Below, in pieces: positions 1 through 9,900 of a DNA stretch of 64,000 nt. The stretch's first letter is position 1. Every line of letters begins with the position of its first letter. The position numbers were made by a program, and so were the translations under genes. Origin of the DNA: JANJUB01 sp031386985 (GTDB lineage: Bacteria > Armatimonadota > Fimbriimonadia > Fimbriimonadales > Fimbriimonadaceae); NCBI GenBank assembly GCA_031386985.1, contig JANNCV010000032.1:121900-185899 (forward strand), in the 5' to 3' direction. The notes under the pieces were generated by a model. The model worked only from the letters and a program-made list of their open reading frames with translations. It ran no database searches and was not told the origin of the DNA.

Positions 1-60
1 TCCGGCAGTCTTGAGGAACTGGCGTCGAGAAGCCAAGCGCTCAATGCCATCGCTCGTTGA
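1..60 (+). CDS. possible C-terminal end of a gene entering from the left
   Basis: Frame 1 is open from the window edge to a TGA at 58-60 and encodes 19 residues, a helix-like stretch beginning SGSLEELASRSQ. It could be the tail of a gene that starts outside the window. The stretch is too short to name a family, and an open run of this length can occur by chance. No other coding evidence is seen up to the minus-strand gene that ends at 213. Confidence 0.25.
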   Translation, partial: SGSLEELASRSQALNAIAR

Positions 61-212
61 AATGCGCTCGGCATCACAAAAGTTCGCGGTTCCGATGACT
101 CGACTGATTTGATGGAAAAGAGGAGTTCGACTCATAAGCTCATACGCATTATGACCATTCGCTTGGCGATCCGAGGCACGCAAAATTACCAATCATGCGC
201 GATTTTGAGGCT

Positions 213-506
213 CTATTCCAGCAATGCCGATTCGAATATCCGAATCTCCGAGGCGGTCTCTAACCACGGGTTTATGGTAGCAACGAAATTTAGAAATGCT
301 GGCTGCAGAAAATGCAAATCCAAAGCAGCTTTTGAATCCCATTCTTCTACAAAAACGATCCGAGTAGCGTCTTCCGGGCTTTGGAAGAAATCGTATCGGT
401 CACATCCTGGCTCTAAAACCGAAAGCCCCCTAACCTCAGTGCATGCGGCGATAGCTTCGGCGATTCTATCCGGCTGAACTTGAACGTAGGCAATTAACAC
501 GACCAT
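213..506 (-). CDS. antibiotic biosynthesis monooxygenase (ABM/YgiN-like) domain protein
   Basis: A 97-residue protein starting MVVLIAYVQV. The pattern is that of the small dimeric ABM (dimeric alpha-beta barrel) fold: a first beta strand, a helix (PDRIAEAIAACTEV), the strand pair GCDRYDFFQS and RIVFVEEWDS, then a helix starting with LDLHF. Family members are quinol or small-aromatic monooxygenases or heme-degrading enzymes; the substrate here is unknown. The frame stays open upstream to 632, but those extra 42 residues do not look like the family. The ATG at 506 sits 8 nt after TATACT on the minus strand (515-520), which supports this start and suggests an almost leaderless mRNA. No clear operon partner is visible. 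Confidence 0.75.
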   Translation of the reverse strand: MVVLIAYVQVQPDRIAEAIAACTEVRGLSVLEPGCDRYDFFQSPEDATRIVFVEEWDSKAALDLHFLQPAFLNFVATINPWLETASEIRIFESALLE

Positions 507-866
507 GAGCAGAAAGTATATCCGGGCGCGCCGGGATTCGCAAACCTCTTCTTTGAAACCGGTTTCGAGCAATCTGCCAAGGGCCGGGTAGGTCAAAACG
601 AGTGGTGCTTCTTGCGAAGACGACCCTTCCATGTGAGTGCGGATTGGACACGGTTAGCCACGGGCGGTCACGTGCCTCAACAGGGAGATTCTGAGACGCT
701 AGGTGCGCATGGCAATATTCGTTCGCGGACTGGGGACTGCTTCGTTACTCCAAATGAGACGCCTGAAACGTATTCTTGAGCCCTCAGAAGTGAGGTTAAG
801 CAAAGTATCTCCGACTGACCGAACTTTGATTAGGGTTGGGCTTTAGGTAGAGATGTGCATCTTGAA
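507..866. other. 360-bp gene-free stretch
   Basis: Between the ABM gene and the end of the large secreted protein I see no convincing ORF, RNA gene or terminator. The only recognisable element is the TATACT box at 515-520, which probably serves the ABM gene. The short ORFs here are frame shadows or extensions of the ABM frame. Confidence 0.5.
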
Positions 867-3551
867 TCAGGGCGCTGGGTAGATTGCAACTAGGCGAACC
901 GCTCCCGCCGGGATCGTGAGCTCACTCTGATTTCCGCTCCATTTGACAGGTTTCCCTGTCATCCATTCCTCACTTCGGCTGACCGCCCAATTGGCACTAA
1001 GTTTTACAGTCACCGATTGGGAATGATCTACCGGAAGAATGCCGTGCTGGGGCTTCGTGACGCCCAAGTTGTTGAAAAGCCCCACGACCCAGCCGCCATC
1101 GGGCAACTGGCCCACCGTCCATTCGACATCACCCTTTACCCGAATGGGAGTTAGCCCTTGGGTTAAGTGTTGCATCAGCGGCCCGAGGAACGCTACCGGC
1201 CGATCATCGTGGCCAAGACCTAGGGGGATACCAATATTGATAACCTGCCCCTTTCCACTTTTTGTTAAAACCGCTAGTGGATCTCCCTCAGGAGTTGTGG
1301 CAAGGACGCGACCTTCGCCAAGACATTTTGCGAACTGGTAAGTAGCTGTGGGTGTTTCCGATTTGCCCAACCAGCGATACCCCGAGGCTTCGAGGCGCTC
1401 CTTTGTGGACTTTCCGAGTAATGACAATGGTGATCCAGCGAACTGGTCAACAGTGGCAACCAAAGTTCCGCCGTTTTGGACGTAAACATTGAGCGCATCC
1501 GACCACTCTTTACTCAGCGTGATTTCCCCGGCGGAGATGATGACCGGATATGAACTCAGAGCTTTGGTTCGGCCCGGAGAGTTGACAATCACATCAAAAA
1601 TGTCTCCGAAGATTCCGTTGACAAATGTTTGTCGAATCGCGGTAGCGGGCTCGCTCTGGGTTAGAGGCGCAGGGTAGTAAGCAACGTCGAACCAACCCCT
1701 CAATGCGGCCTCGTGCCTTCCCGGTCGAAGAACCGCGGGATTCCATTCGGGGTCGAGCGCGAATGCACCGGGTTGGAACCGCTCTTGTGACCACCCATGA
1801 GCTTCATCAACCAGGAAGGCCACGGGAGTGAACTGAGTCGGTCGGGGATGAGCGCTTACAACCCTCTGGACTGCCTCCGCTACTTTTCCTTTGGGCGAGA
1901 GTTGAACGGGGAAGTCATCGCCGGCCGCTCCGCCGCCCGGTTTCCAAAAGATGTCAACCCCTTGCTCGTTGTAAAAGGTATTCGCTCCGGCTAGATACCA
2001 GAGTAGGTAGTCCTTCATGAGCCAGGTTGTTCCGGCGCCCGCCCACGCGTCGTAGGAGTTGTCAAGAATGTAGCGTGTGGATGCCGGATAGAAGTAGGCC
2101 TCTCGAGAAAACATCGTCGCCGAATCTCCGAGGTTTGCCGACTGATAGTCGACCAACTCACACTCAAACTGCCTTGCCGCACCGCGCAGGAATGCTAACC
2201 GGCGGGAAAGAGTTGGGCTGTTACCAGTGTTTTCGTGGCCGATGCGACCTACCCCCCAAGCCCCCAGCGCATGGCAAAGCGCTTCGATGTTTGCGGAGAG
2301 GCACGAGACCACATCTACCCATGCTTCGTTCGGTTTGAGAGGCTTGCCAAAGTAATCGCTAAACTTGGCGACCACGGCGTCGGTGTTGAACTTCTTCAGC
2401 GCGGCGAGCACTTCTTGCCTGGACTTGGCCCTCCTTATCGCCGCCTCGAATCCCTTCTCGTCAACGGCGGCATAAGCAATGTTTTCGCCAGCGATAAATC
2501 CATCGAATTGGCTTTTAAAACGCTGAAGATTTGCGCGAGTCGCCTGACGATCAGCGCCGACCGGCCATTGAGGCTCCCCATAGTTGAGTAGGATTGCAAA
2601 TCGGCTTTCGGGGTGACGCCTGAGCCAATCAAGGGCGGGTGACTCGGTAGCGAAGGCCTCGGGATAAGAGGGAATGTGCCAAACCGGGCCGCTGTTCTTG
2701 TCGCTATAAACCGCCGGCTTTCCACCTTTGAACATTGCCAGAAAGTCTGGAAGCAAGGGCGGATCAACGCTGAAGGGCCAATCAACGCGCTCAGCTAGCG
2801 GTTTGCGCAGTTCGTCGGCCCACGGTTTGCTAACGTTCCACAAGAACGAAGGCGCTTTTTCCGCCTTTGGCTGTTCTGAACTCCGTGCTGAGACGAGGGA
2901 CTCAACATCGGGCATCCCTTGCTTTCGCATTTCTTCTAAAGCGTCCCAACACGCGAACAAAGGCTTTTGTCGGCCGGAAGGGCGGTAGGTTTCATCGGTC
3001 GTGAGGCAGAGGCAATCGAGATTTCGACGAGCTTCGGTTGGACCGGTTGTGACGATCTCAAGCCTGATTGGTCCATTCACAAGGTTGCATGAAACTGAAT
3101 CCCAGCCGTAAGACCAATCCCACAAAAGCTTCATTTGGTCCATTTCATCAACTATCGAATCTGCGCCGAAAGTGAACTCCGAGGTCTTTCCGGCTTGGTG
3201 AGTTCGGACAACGAACCGTTCTGCTTTGGTTCGGTAGTCGGCATAACGAACCCACAGCCTATACGATGCATTCCTCGGCACAAGGGCTTCGCGACTGATA
3301 GCGGTTCCCGCGGGCTCATCGGCTCGCGCGGCGACTGACATGAACTCGCTTTCTCCGCCCTGGGTCCATGATGCGGCTACATCAGGTCCCGCAATAGACC
3401 AGGATCCACTGGTTTGAAGGTCTTCCTTCATGAATGAGAAGTTTGCTCCCCGAAGCGGTCCAAACGATTCCGCCTCCATCCAGATGGATTCGGGAATATT
3501 CAGCGAAATGAGCGACAGTCCGAGAAGGAACATGTCTTTAAGATAGCGCAA
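867..3551 (-). CDS. large secreted carbohydrate-active-like protein
   Basis: 894 residues with an N-terminal hydrophobic stretch (FLLGLSLISLNI) that probably acts as a signal peptide. Residues ~25-190 look like a beta-sandwich carbohydrate-binding-type module (WMEAESFGPL, then YRLWVRYADY). The middle (~260-560) has the Trp/Asp/Glu-rich alternation of a TIM-barrel glycosidase. The section around 620-760 resembles the trimerisation-like domain of beta-galactosidase-type enzymes, and the end is a small beta domain. I cannot assign a GH family or catalytic residues. It lies 11 bp downstream of the GH172/DUF2961 gene on the same strand, so the two are probably co-transcribed and act on one glycan. 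Function is inferred mostly from domain style and neighbour. Confidence 0.75.
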   Translation of the reverse strand: MRYLKDMFLLGLSLISLNIPESIWMEAESFGPLRGANFSFMKEDLQTSGSWSIAGPDVAASWTQGGESEFMSVAARADEPAGTAISREALVPRNASYRLWVRYADYRTKAERFVVRTHQAGKTSEFTFGADSIVDEMDQMKLLWDWSYGWDSVSCNLVNGPIRLEIVTTGPTEARRNLDCLCLTTDETYRPSGRQKPLFACWDALEEMRKQGMPDVESLVSARSSEQPKAEKAPSFLWNVSKPWADELRKPLAERVDWPFSVDPPLLPDFLAMFKGGKPAVYSDKNSGPVWHIPSYPEAFATESPALDWLRRHPESRFAILLNYGEPQWPVGADRQATRANLQRFKSQFDGFIAGENIAYAAVDEKGFEAAIRRAKSRQEVLAALKKFNTDAVVAKFSDYFGKPLKPNEAWVDVVSCLSANIEALCHALGAWGVGRIGHENTGNSPTLSRRLAFLRGAARQFECELVDYQSANLGDSATMFSREAYFYPASTRYILDNSYDAWAGAGTTWLMKDYLLWYLAGANTFYNEQGVDIFWKPGGGAAGDDFPVQLSPKGKVAEAVQRVVSAHPRPTQFTPVAFLVDEAHGWSQERFQPGAFALDPEWNPAVLRPGRHEAALRGWFDVAYYPAPLTQSEPATAIRQTFVNGIFGDIFDVIVNSPGRTKALSSYPVIISAGEITLSKEWSDALNVYVQNGGTLVATVDQFAGSPLSLLGKSTKERLEASGYRWLGKSETPTATYQFAKCLGEGRVLATTPEGDPLAVLTKSGKGQVINIGIPLGLGHDDRPVAFLGPLMQHLTQGLTPIRVKGDVEWTVGQLPDGGWVVGLFNNLGVTKPQHGILPVDHSQSVTVKLSANWAVSRSEEWMTGKPVKWSGNQSELTIPAGAVRLVAIYPAP

Positions 3552-3562
3552 TGAGTCGAAGA

Positions 3563-5155
3563 TTAACCGCCCTTCTTGATCCGCTCCGATTCTCGGTTCA
3601 ACTCTAGCCCAGAAACGACTGCTTTCTTCGCGGCCTCCGGCATGGGGGGGCGGTTGTGTTTGATGTTAGGAAAGCCATAAAAGAACGTCACCGCCGAGTA
3701 GCCCAGCAAGCTCCACTTTTCGCGCATATCGGTGCCGAACGAGGCTTCCATATCAAACTTCAAACGCGAGCAGAACGGGATCGCGTCGAGCCCACGGGTT
3801 CGGGTGCAAATGTTGTACCCAAGGGTATGTCCGTCGAGTCCGCCGACCTTGACATTTGATAGAAACGGCTCAGAAAACTCATCCTCAACGACCGGATAAA
3901 CGCCCCCTGCCCAACCATAATAGTCCTCAGTTCCGGTGCCAAAGTGCGAAGGGAATCCCTTATCCCAGTCGCCATCAACATAAATCTTCTCGTCCCCCTC
4001 GCCCCACCAGGAGTCTTGCTTCATGTTCACAACCGTCCAAGCGTCGCCGACGTAGACCCCCTTTCCTTGAACGTCAACGAAATTCCAATCTTGGAATGGG
4101 GTGCCACGAACGATATCGTCCGGTCGCCATCGAGCGTAGAAGTGCATGCTTGAAGCGTCCCACGGATAGGCGCGGGTGCTGAGGCCAACACTGATTGTGA
4201 CGGTATCGTGGCCGAGGTTTTGGATACGGATTTGGCCGGATTTTTTGTAAGGCATGATCCAACGGGAGATCATTTGGCCCGATTTGTTGACGGATCGGGT
4301 GAGGGTTTGGAAAGGATGCACGGAATCTGCCGAGCAAAAGAAATCACCAAGGGGGCACCAAACGGTTTCCTCGCCATCAAATGTGGCGGAGAGGATGGTT
4401 GAACGAAGCTGATCGGGCTTGCCTTTGGCTTCGGGGTAACTAACGGTCAGGTTTTCTAACGCGCGTGAACCCGCCGAAAGCGTGATAATGGCAGAAGCAC
4501 CTCGGCCGATAGACCACAATTTTGGCTTGTTGGGTGCGGCTTCGAGGGGGGCCATGATCTGCTCACCCGCTTGCCGAATGTCTTTGAGATGTCTTTGCAG
4601 CATAGACAGCTCAAAAGTCTTAACCTTTGTGCCCGGAGCATATGCCCGGTAGTTTATGATGTTGTAAAACGGTTTTTGCTTCATGGTAATTCTCGCGCTT
4701 TTGGCGAATGGAATGGGCAAATAGAGGTTCCCGGCCCTCGCGCTATAAGCCGCCCAAGGGGCCCGCACGGATCCTCGTCCGCACACGAGTTTGATGAGCG
4801 ATTCATCTATGAGAGGCTGTTTGCTTCCGTCTAGATAAATTCGAACGTTGGGGCCCACCAAGTCATCGAAGCCGTAGTAGAAGAAGGGGGTCCAAATCTT
4901 CGTGATGCACCCCGGTCCCTCGTGCTCCATGAGCACAAACTCGTCGCCTTCTTGCCGAATGAAACCAATTCCATCGCTGTCGGCAAACCACCCCGGCTTA
5001 TCGCGATGCGTTGATTCGCGGTTGTAACTCGAAGCTTGCAAGGAATGAAATTCACTTTTTGGCCATTGGGCAAGGCGACTGGAGTCAGCGATTTCTTGTA
5101 GCAAGGATGCGAATGTGATGGGTGCTATGGCAAGGCTGGCAAGGGCGTGAATCAT
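3563..5155 (-). CDS. GH172 / DUF2961 family secreted glycosidase
   Basis: 530 residues with a short N-terminal signal-like segment (MIHALASLAIAPITFA). The family hallmark GTGTEDYYGWAGG is present at about residue 405, and other conserved blocks (GPGCITKIWTPF, PYKKSGQIRIQNLG, DSWWGEGDEKIYVDGD) match DUF2961. DUF2961 is now glycoside hydrolase family 172, whose characterised members act on alpha-D-fructofuranosides (difructose dianhydride I) or on D-arabinofuranosides and form trimers or hexamers. The Glu in GTEDY is the best candidate catalytic acid. The exact substrate cannot be read from sequence. It is the first gene of a two-gene unit with the large secreted protein 11 bp downstream. Confidence 0.92.
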   Translation of the reverse strand: MIHALASLAIAPITFASLLQEIADSSRLAQWPKSEFHSLQASSYNRESTHRDKPGWFADSDGIGFIRQEGDEFVLMEHEGPGCITKIWTPFFYYGFDDLVGPNVRIYLDGSKQPLIDESLIKLVCGRGSVRAPWAAYSARAGNLYLPIPFAKSARITMKQKPFYNIINYRAYAPGTKVKTFELSMLQRHLKDIRQAGEQIMAPLEAAPNKPKLWSIGRGASAIITLSAGSRALENLTVSYPEAKGKPDQLRSTILSATFDGEETVWCPLGDFFCSADSVHPFQTLTRSVNKSGQMISRWIMPYKKSGQIRIQNLGHDTVTISVGLSTRAYPWDASSMHFYARWRPDDIVRGTPFQDWNFVDVQGKGVYVGDAWTVVNMKQDSWWGEGDEKIYVDGDWDKGFPSHFGTGTEDYYGWAGGVYPVVEDEFSEPFLSNVKVGGLDGHTLGYNICTRTRGLDAIPFCSRLKFDMEASFGTDMREKWSLLGYSAVTFFYGFPNIKHNRPPMPEAAKKAVVSGLELNRESERIKKGG

Positions 5156-5407
5156 GATCTAACAAAAGGATACGCATTGGGTTGTACGTGGAGTGCCTGG
5201 TGCTACCACGGCGGTGGGGATAACATATGATGTTTTTGCTCATCTGTCGGCAACTTTATTGCGCGCTTCCTATCGTTTCGTGCCTTGCTAAATCCACTTC
5301 AAGCGCCTCGCTCGCCCGCGAGAATTGATTCAAACAACCGTAATCTCAAAATTACTGTAACCCCCCGGTGATTTGTGCGTTACAATAATGTGTCAGGAGT
5401 CTATTCA

Positions 5408-6895
5408 ATGAAGAGCTGGATCCGTTATGGTGTTTTTATTAGTTGTGTGTCGTTGGCATCTGTCAACGCTTTTACCCAAGGTTCACTTGGAAAGGGCAAG
5501 CGCGAGCAAGGCAGCGGTGGCTCTACCCAAGGTTCGTCCCAAGGCGGTGGCCTTGGCAAAAGTGGCGGGCAAACCCAGGGTGGTGGCTCGGGCACCGGTC
5601 GAACCCAAGGTGGCGGCTCGTCTCAGGGCGGCGGTTTAGGCAACCTCGGTAAGGGCGGCGGCCAGTCTCAGGGCGGTTCATCTACTCAGGGTGGCTCCGG
5701 AGGGCGTAGCCAAGGCGGCTCGTCTTCGTCTGGCGGTCTCGGCCGAGGCGGCGGCAGCTCCCAAGGCGGCGGCTCCTCTCAAGGTGGCGGTTCGTCTTCA
5801 TCGGGCGGTCTCGGCAAAGGCGGCGGTAACTCCCAAGGCGGCGGCTCCTCAACGGGTCGGACCCAAGGCGGCGGCTCGTCTTCATCGGGCGGTCTCGGAA
5901 GAGGCGGCGGCAACTCACAGGGCGGCGGCTCGTCTCAGGGTGGCGGATTAGGCAATCTCGGCAAGGGCGGGGGCTCTTCGACTGGACGTACAACCGGCGG
6001 CAATGACAACGAAACGTCTTGGAATCGCGGTTCAGGCTCTGGAAACAACCAGGGTTCGCTTGGAAAAGTCGGCGGTGGCCGATTGGGTGGCGGGAACTAT
6101 ACCGGCACCAACAACCAAAATGTGCAAGGCTTAGGTCGCGGCCGAGGCGAAGATACGGGCAGATTTGAAGTGCCAAACCTCAACAAAGGCTCGATCGCAA
6201 GTCAAGTTAATCGTCAGGAGAACACTCGCCCCGGCGATTGGAATCGCGGCAACAACAACAACAACTATGGCAACAATTTCCGCTCGGGATATTGCCAATA
6301 TGATAATCGTTGGAACGATAACTACTTCGCTTACCCCTACTACAGCTTCTCGATCAACTCGGGCAGTTGCACGGTTAGCCCTTGGTATTACTATTCCAAT
6401 CTCCCCGGCTACCTCTTGATCTCGCGCATTATCTATGTTGATAACTTCCGCGGAATCGGTTGGGGCGCGGGCGCGGTTTACAACTGGAACTCATGGGGTA
6501 ACAACGGTGGCTACGGGCAAACCGGTTACCGAAATGATCTAGATGACGCTATTAGTGACATTCAACGCTCGTTCGAGCGCCAAGATCGTCGCTCTTTGGA
6601 TAACTTAATCGGGCGAGGTCGAGTAAACGTCTACCTTGATGGAAGCTATGCCTACAGCTTGAATTCAAACGATTTCCACGACCTAATGATGGACAACATC
6701 CACGGCACGAGAACCGAGCGTTACGAAATCTCGCGAGTCTATAGGAACCGCAACGGCGCCGAAGTCCGAGCCAAGCATCATTTCACGGATGCGTTCGGTC
6801 GAAGCCAATGTGTTATTCACACGTATCAACTCGAAGAAACGCGAAACGGCTATGAGATCACTGATTTCAGTAGCGGCACCCGCATTAACTTCTAG
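5408..6895 (+). CDS. secreted Gly/Ser/Gln-rich repeat protein with C-terminal globular domain
   Basis: 495 residues. The start at 5408 has a good SD (AGGAG, 5395-5399) and gives a clear signal peptide (MKSWIRYGVFISCVSLASVN); the frame extends 11 codons upstream without support. Residues ~25-215 are a low-complexity tract of recurring SSQGGG, GGLGKGGG and GRTQGG blocks. An Asn/Tyr-rich linker and a short hydrophobic stretch (~320-350) follow. The last ~115 residues (DLDDAISDIQRSFERQD onward) look like a compact NTF2-like or similar domain that I cannot name. A surface, matrix or adhesive role is plausible for the Gly-rich part, but this is inference. A hairpin terminator follows the stop. Confidence 0.85.
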   Translation: MKSWIRYGVFISCVSLASVNAFTQGSLGKGKREQGSGGSTQGSSQGGGLGKSGGQTQGGGSGTGRTQGGGSSQGGGLGNLGKGGGQSQGGSSTQGGSGGRSQGGSSSSGGLGRGGGSSQGGGSSQGGGSSSSGGLGKGGGNSQGGGSSTGRTQGGGSSSSGGLGRGGGNSQGGGSSQGGGLGNLGKGGGSSTGRTTGGNDNETSWNRGSGSGNNQGSLGKVGGGRLGGGNYTGTNNQNVQGLGRGRGEDTGRFEVPNLNKGSIASQVNRQENTRPGDWNRGNNNNNYGNNFRSGYCQYDNRWNDNYFAYPYYSFSINSGSCTVSPWYYYSNLPGYLLISRIIYVDNFRGIGWGAGAVYNWNSWGNNGGYGQTGYRNDLDDAISDIQRSFERQDRRSLDNLIGRGRVNVYLDGSYAYSLNSNDFHDLMMDNIHGTRTERYEISRVYRNRNGAEVRAKHHFTDAFGRSQCVIHTYQLEETRNGYEITDFSSGTRINF

Positions 6896-6905
6896 TTAAA
6901 ACTCT

Positions 6906-6942
6906 AAGCTCCTCACCTTCAACGAGGCGGGGAGCTTTTTTG
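6906..6942 (+). terminator. Rho-independent terminator after the Gly-rich gene
   Basis: The stem AAGCTCCTCACC (6906-6917) pairs with GGCGGGGAGCTT (6926-6937) with one mismatch and one wobble, around an 8-nt loop, and runs into a T tract (6936-6941). It overlaps the end of the convergent FG-GAP gene (stop at 6919). Confidence 0.85.
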
Positions 6943-9900
6943 TGCTCCGCTTGACTGACCAATTGCCCGAAGCGCAATTTCTATAGCTCTTTCTAGCACT
7001 TCGTCTTTCCCAGCTCGAATGCCCTCAATTGTTCTTTTCACAAGAACGGTAGGAAGGATACCGACTCCATTCAGGGGAGTCCCATCATGTTTGTCCACCT
7101 TCTGGCCAGTCCATCTTATTGACAACCCGCCGGCAGCAATATAGTTGACAGCACCATCAGTTCCGGCGGTTGGGCTCCCGACTATCTCACCGAGCTTGTA
7201 AAATTCAACGTAGTCCATAAAAAACTCGCCCTGGCTAATGGCGCGCGCATCCGTAAGAAAAATAATCTTTGCCTTGATCCTTGGCTCACGCGCCTGGATT
7301 GACCCGTGAGAATTCGTGAATTTGAGCCCAACTTGATCTGGAAGCACCGGAATCGGGGTCTGTAGTTTCGGCGAGTCCATTGCCTTGTCGGTAAGGTGGC
7401 CAAAGAGTTCCGAAGCTCCACCATCCCCCGCGTGGCCGCGCATGTCCAAAATTATCGCCTTTGCATCTTTTATCTTGCCGAGTATGTCCGAAACGTTTTG
7501 TGAACTCAGTTTCTGCATGTCAACATACCAAACTCCTGGTCTTAGTTCCGTAACTAACACATTTGGCCTTGGCTCATACAGCAGCGGACCGGTTCCGCCT
7601 CGGGCTAAGCTCACGTTCCGATTCAATCCGTCCTCGCCACGAACCAAGAGCTCAACTTGTGGGGCCGGGCCCGACAAGAGCCCCCAACTCACCAAGAGTC
7701 TTGTGCGGTCCGTGGTTGAGGATGGCAAAAACTGCTCCATTTCCTTGGCTAATGTCGTCGCGGAAACGCCGTCAACTTCAAGGATTACGTCTCCCAGTTT
7801 AAGCTTTTCTTGAAATGATGGGACCAAACCGCAAACAACAATCTCGTCGCCAACCCAGGTCAGAGCTACACCAACTCCCATTTGTCTTTCCCATGGCGCG
7901 CCAACATATCCATGCCCATCCTTCAACTTAGCCACCATGCGTCGAACTGATTGCACATATGTGACCAGCGACGAGTCGTTAGCAACGGCAGTCAGGGTTT
8001 CCCGGAGTTCTTGATGCCAGTCAAGTTGCACATCGTCAAAGTTCGGATAGAAGTGCTGGAATATATTCCAACTTTGGATAACCGCTCCCAGTCGCTCTGC
8101 CCTTCCGGGCGTACTCACCACGATTCCGGCGGTCGGAGCAGGCAGTTCTTTTGGGCTCGCTCCAGATGAATTTTTACGAACTGATTGTGGCAAAGTCCTT
8201 CGACCAGCGCCCACAAAACATGACACCGAGAACTGTACTCGAACTCCACCCCCAATATCCAGGATGAGCGGTTTGGACGGCGACGGCATATCAACTGGTA
8301 GATTCGAAATCCTCTGATACACCCTATTGCTGCTGTAAGTGGTGCCGAGCCCCACGCCAAAATGCTCCCAAACGACGGCTAGGTTCGCATCTCTTGGCAC
8401 CGATACCACCGCATTGGGCTGACCTTTAATCAAGAATTGAGCGGTTGGTGCCACTGGCCCAAAAATGCTCTGGAGTCGTTTCGCTAATTCTTCTGGTGAA
8501 CTTGCCGATTCAACGGCACTAACCCCAGCAGATGCAAGTTCGTTCCAATCAGCCTTAAATGCTTCATCACTCGGGTGGAAATAGCGTAGGTAGCCAAACG
8601 CCTTTGTGAACGCAACCAGCGACTCGAGGGCAGAGGGAGAAAGGGGCCTGGCGATCTCGTTGGACGCGACAGGTGTCGCCCCGAGCACTTCCAAACTGAA
8701 CGCATCTACCCAAACCTTACTTCGCGCCTTTTGGGGCGAATACGCACCAAAGACCAAGTGACTTGCATCTAACGCAATATCTCCAACGATCTCAATTGGC
8801 GTCCAGTCGGGAGTACGCACAGAGCGCATGCTTGTGTTATCAAAAAAGCCAAATCCACCACCGACCAGTTCTACTCTGAGCCAAGTACCGGCTTCGTGAT
8901 TTGCGCCCGGCTCGACCTTTAGGAGCGCACGAACCCGAACCCGCTTACCTCGATACGGCGTCGCATCGAGAGATTGACTTAAAACGGCATAATGCCTCGG
9001 GTCCGGATTCTCTTCGGTAAGTTCTATGGATACACAAGACTTCCCCTCGCCCGCCCCTGTCGTAACGACTTCGGCCCTTACGCCCGTCGTAGCCTTGCTG
9101 TCTCGAGCCGCATTTGTGGCGGCGATCCAGCCCCTTGGAGGCTCTCCTTTGGCTCCAATTTCAAAATTTCCGTTAACCACACCAACAGACTTGCGAGCGG
9201 ACACAAGGACTTCGCGAAAAAGGGAGCTTACTTTCTTTTTGGCCTTAGCGGCATTTCCCTCGTTTATATACAGTTCGAACCTTCGAATCAGAGAGCCATC
9301 GGACCCTGAAAAGATGAAGGCATTGCCGGGATTCGGAGTTTGGAATGCGCCGGGAGCACCAACAATGATATCCGGGACGTTGTCGCCATTTACGTCTCCG
9401 GCTGACCTTGGCTGCTTGAGGTGCGAACCATCGCCATCCGGGTGTGCAACGGTGTACAGAACTTTCCCATCTTTGCCCGAATAAATCCTGACCTCGTTCT
9501 TGTCGGAGTAGCTTCCGACGAGCAGATCGGCAAATCCGTCCCGGTTAACGTCCCCGGCACCGCCGACGTATCCGCCGAGCATGTGCTCAACTTGATCACC
9601 AATAATTGTGTGAAGGATACGGCCGTCCCTGCCAGAAAAGACTCGTGCCATGCCTGAGTTCACGCCGTTCTTGGTGTCGGCATCAAAGGCTCCAGCGATA
9701 ATGTCGCCACATCCGTCACCATTGAGGTCGCCAACTCCCTCTACATGTTCGCCAAGCGAGTCGCCGGCAGTATCTCCAAATGCGGTGAAGACCACAGCCC
9801 CATCTTTGCCAGAGAACACCCGGACGCTGCCTGCGTCCTGCCCGTTCTTGTCATTGCCATAAGCTCCAACGGCGACATCGGCAAAGCCATCCCCGTTTAC

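Noticed and set aside
109..477. Plus-strand 122-residue ORF at the left edge
   Set aside because: It lies antisense to the ABM gene and has an irregular Ser/Arg-rich composition with no domain or SD.
5682..6176. Minus-strand Arg/Leu-rich ORF opposite the Gly-rich gene
   Set aside because: It is the antisense of the Gly/Ser/Gln repeats, with repetitive SRRLGS blocks and no start signal.
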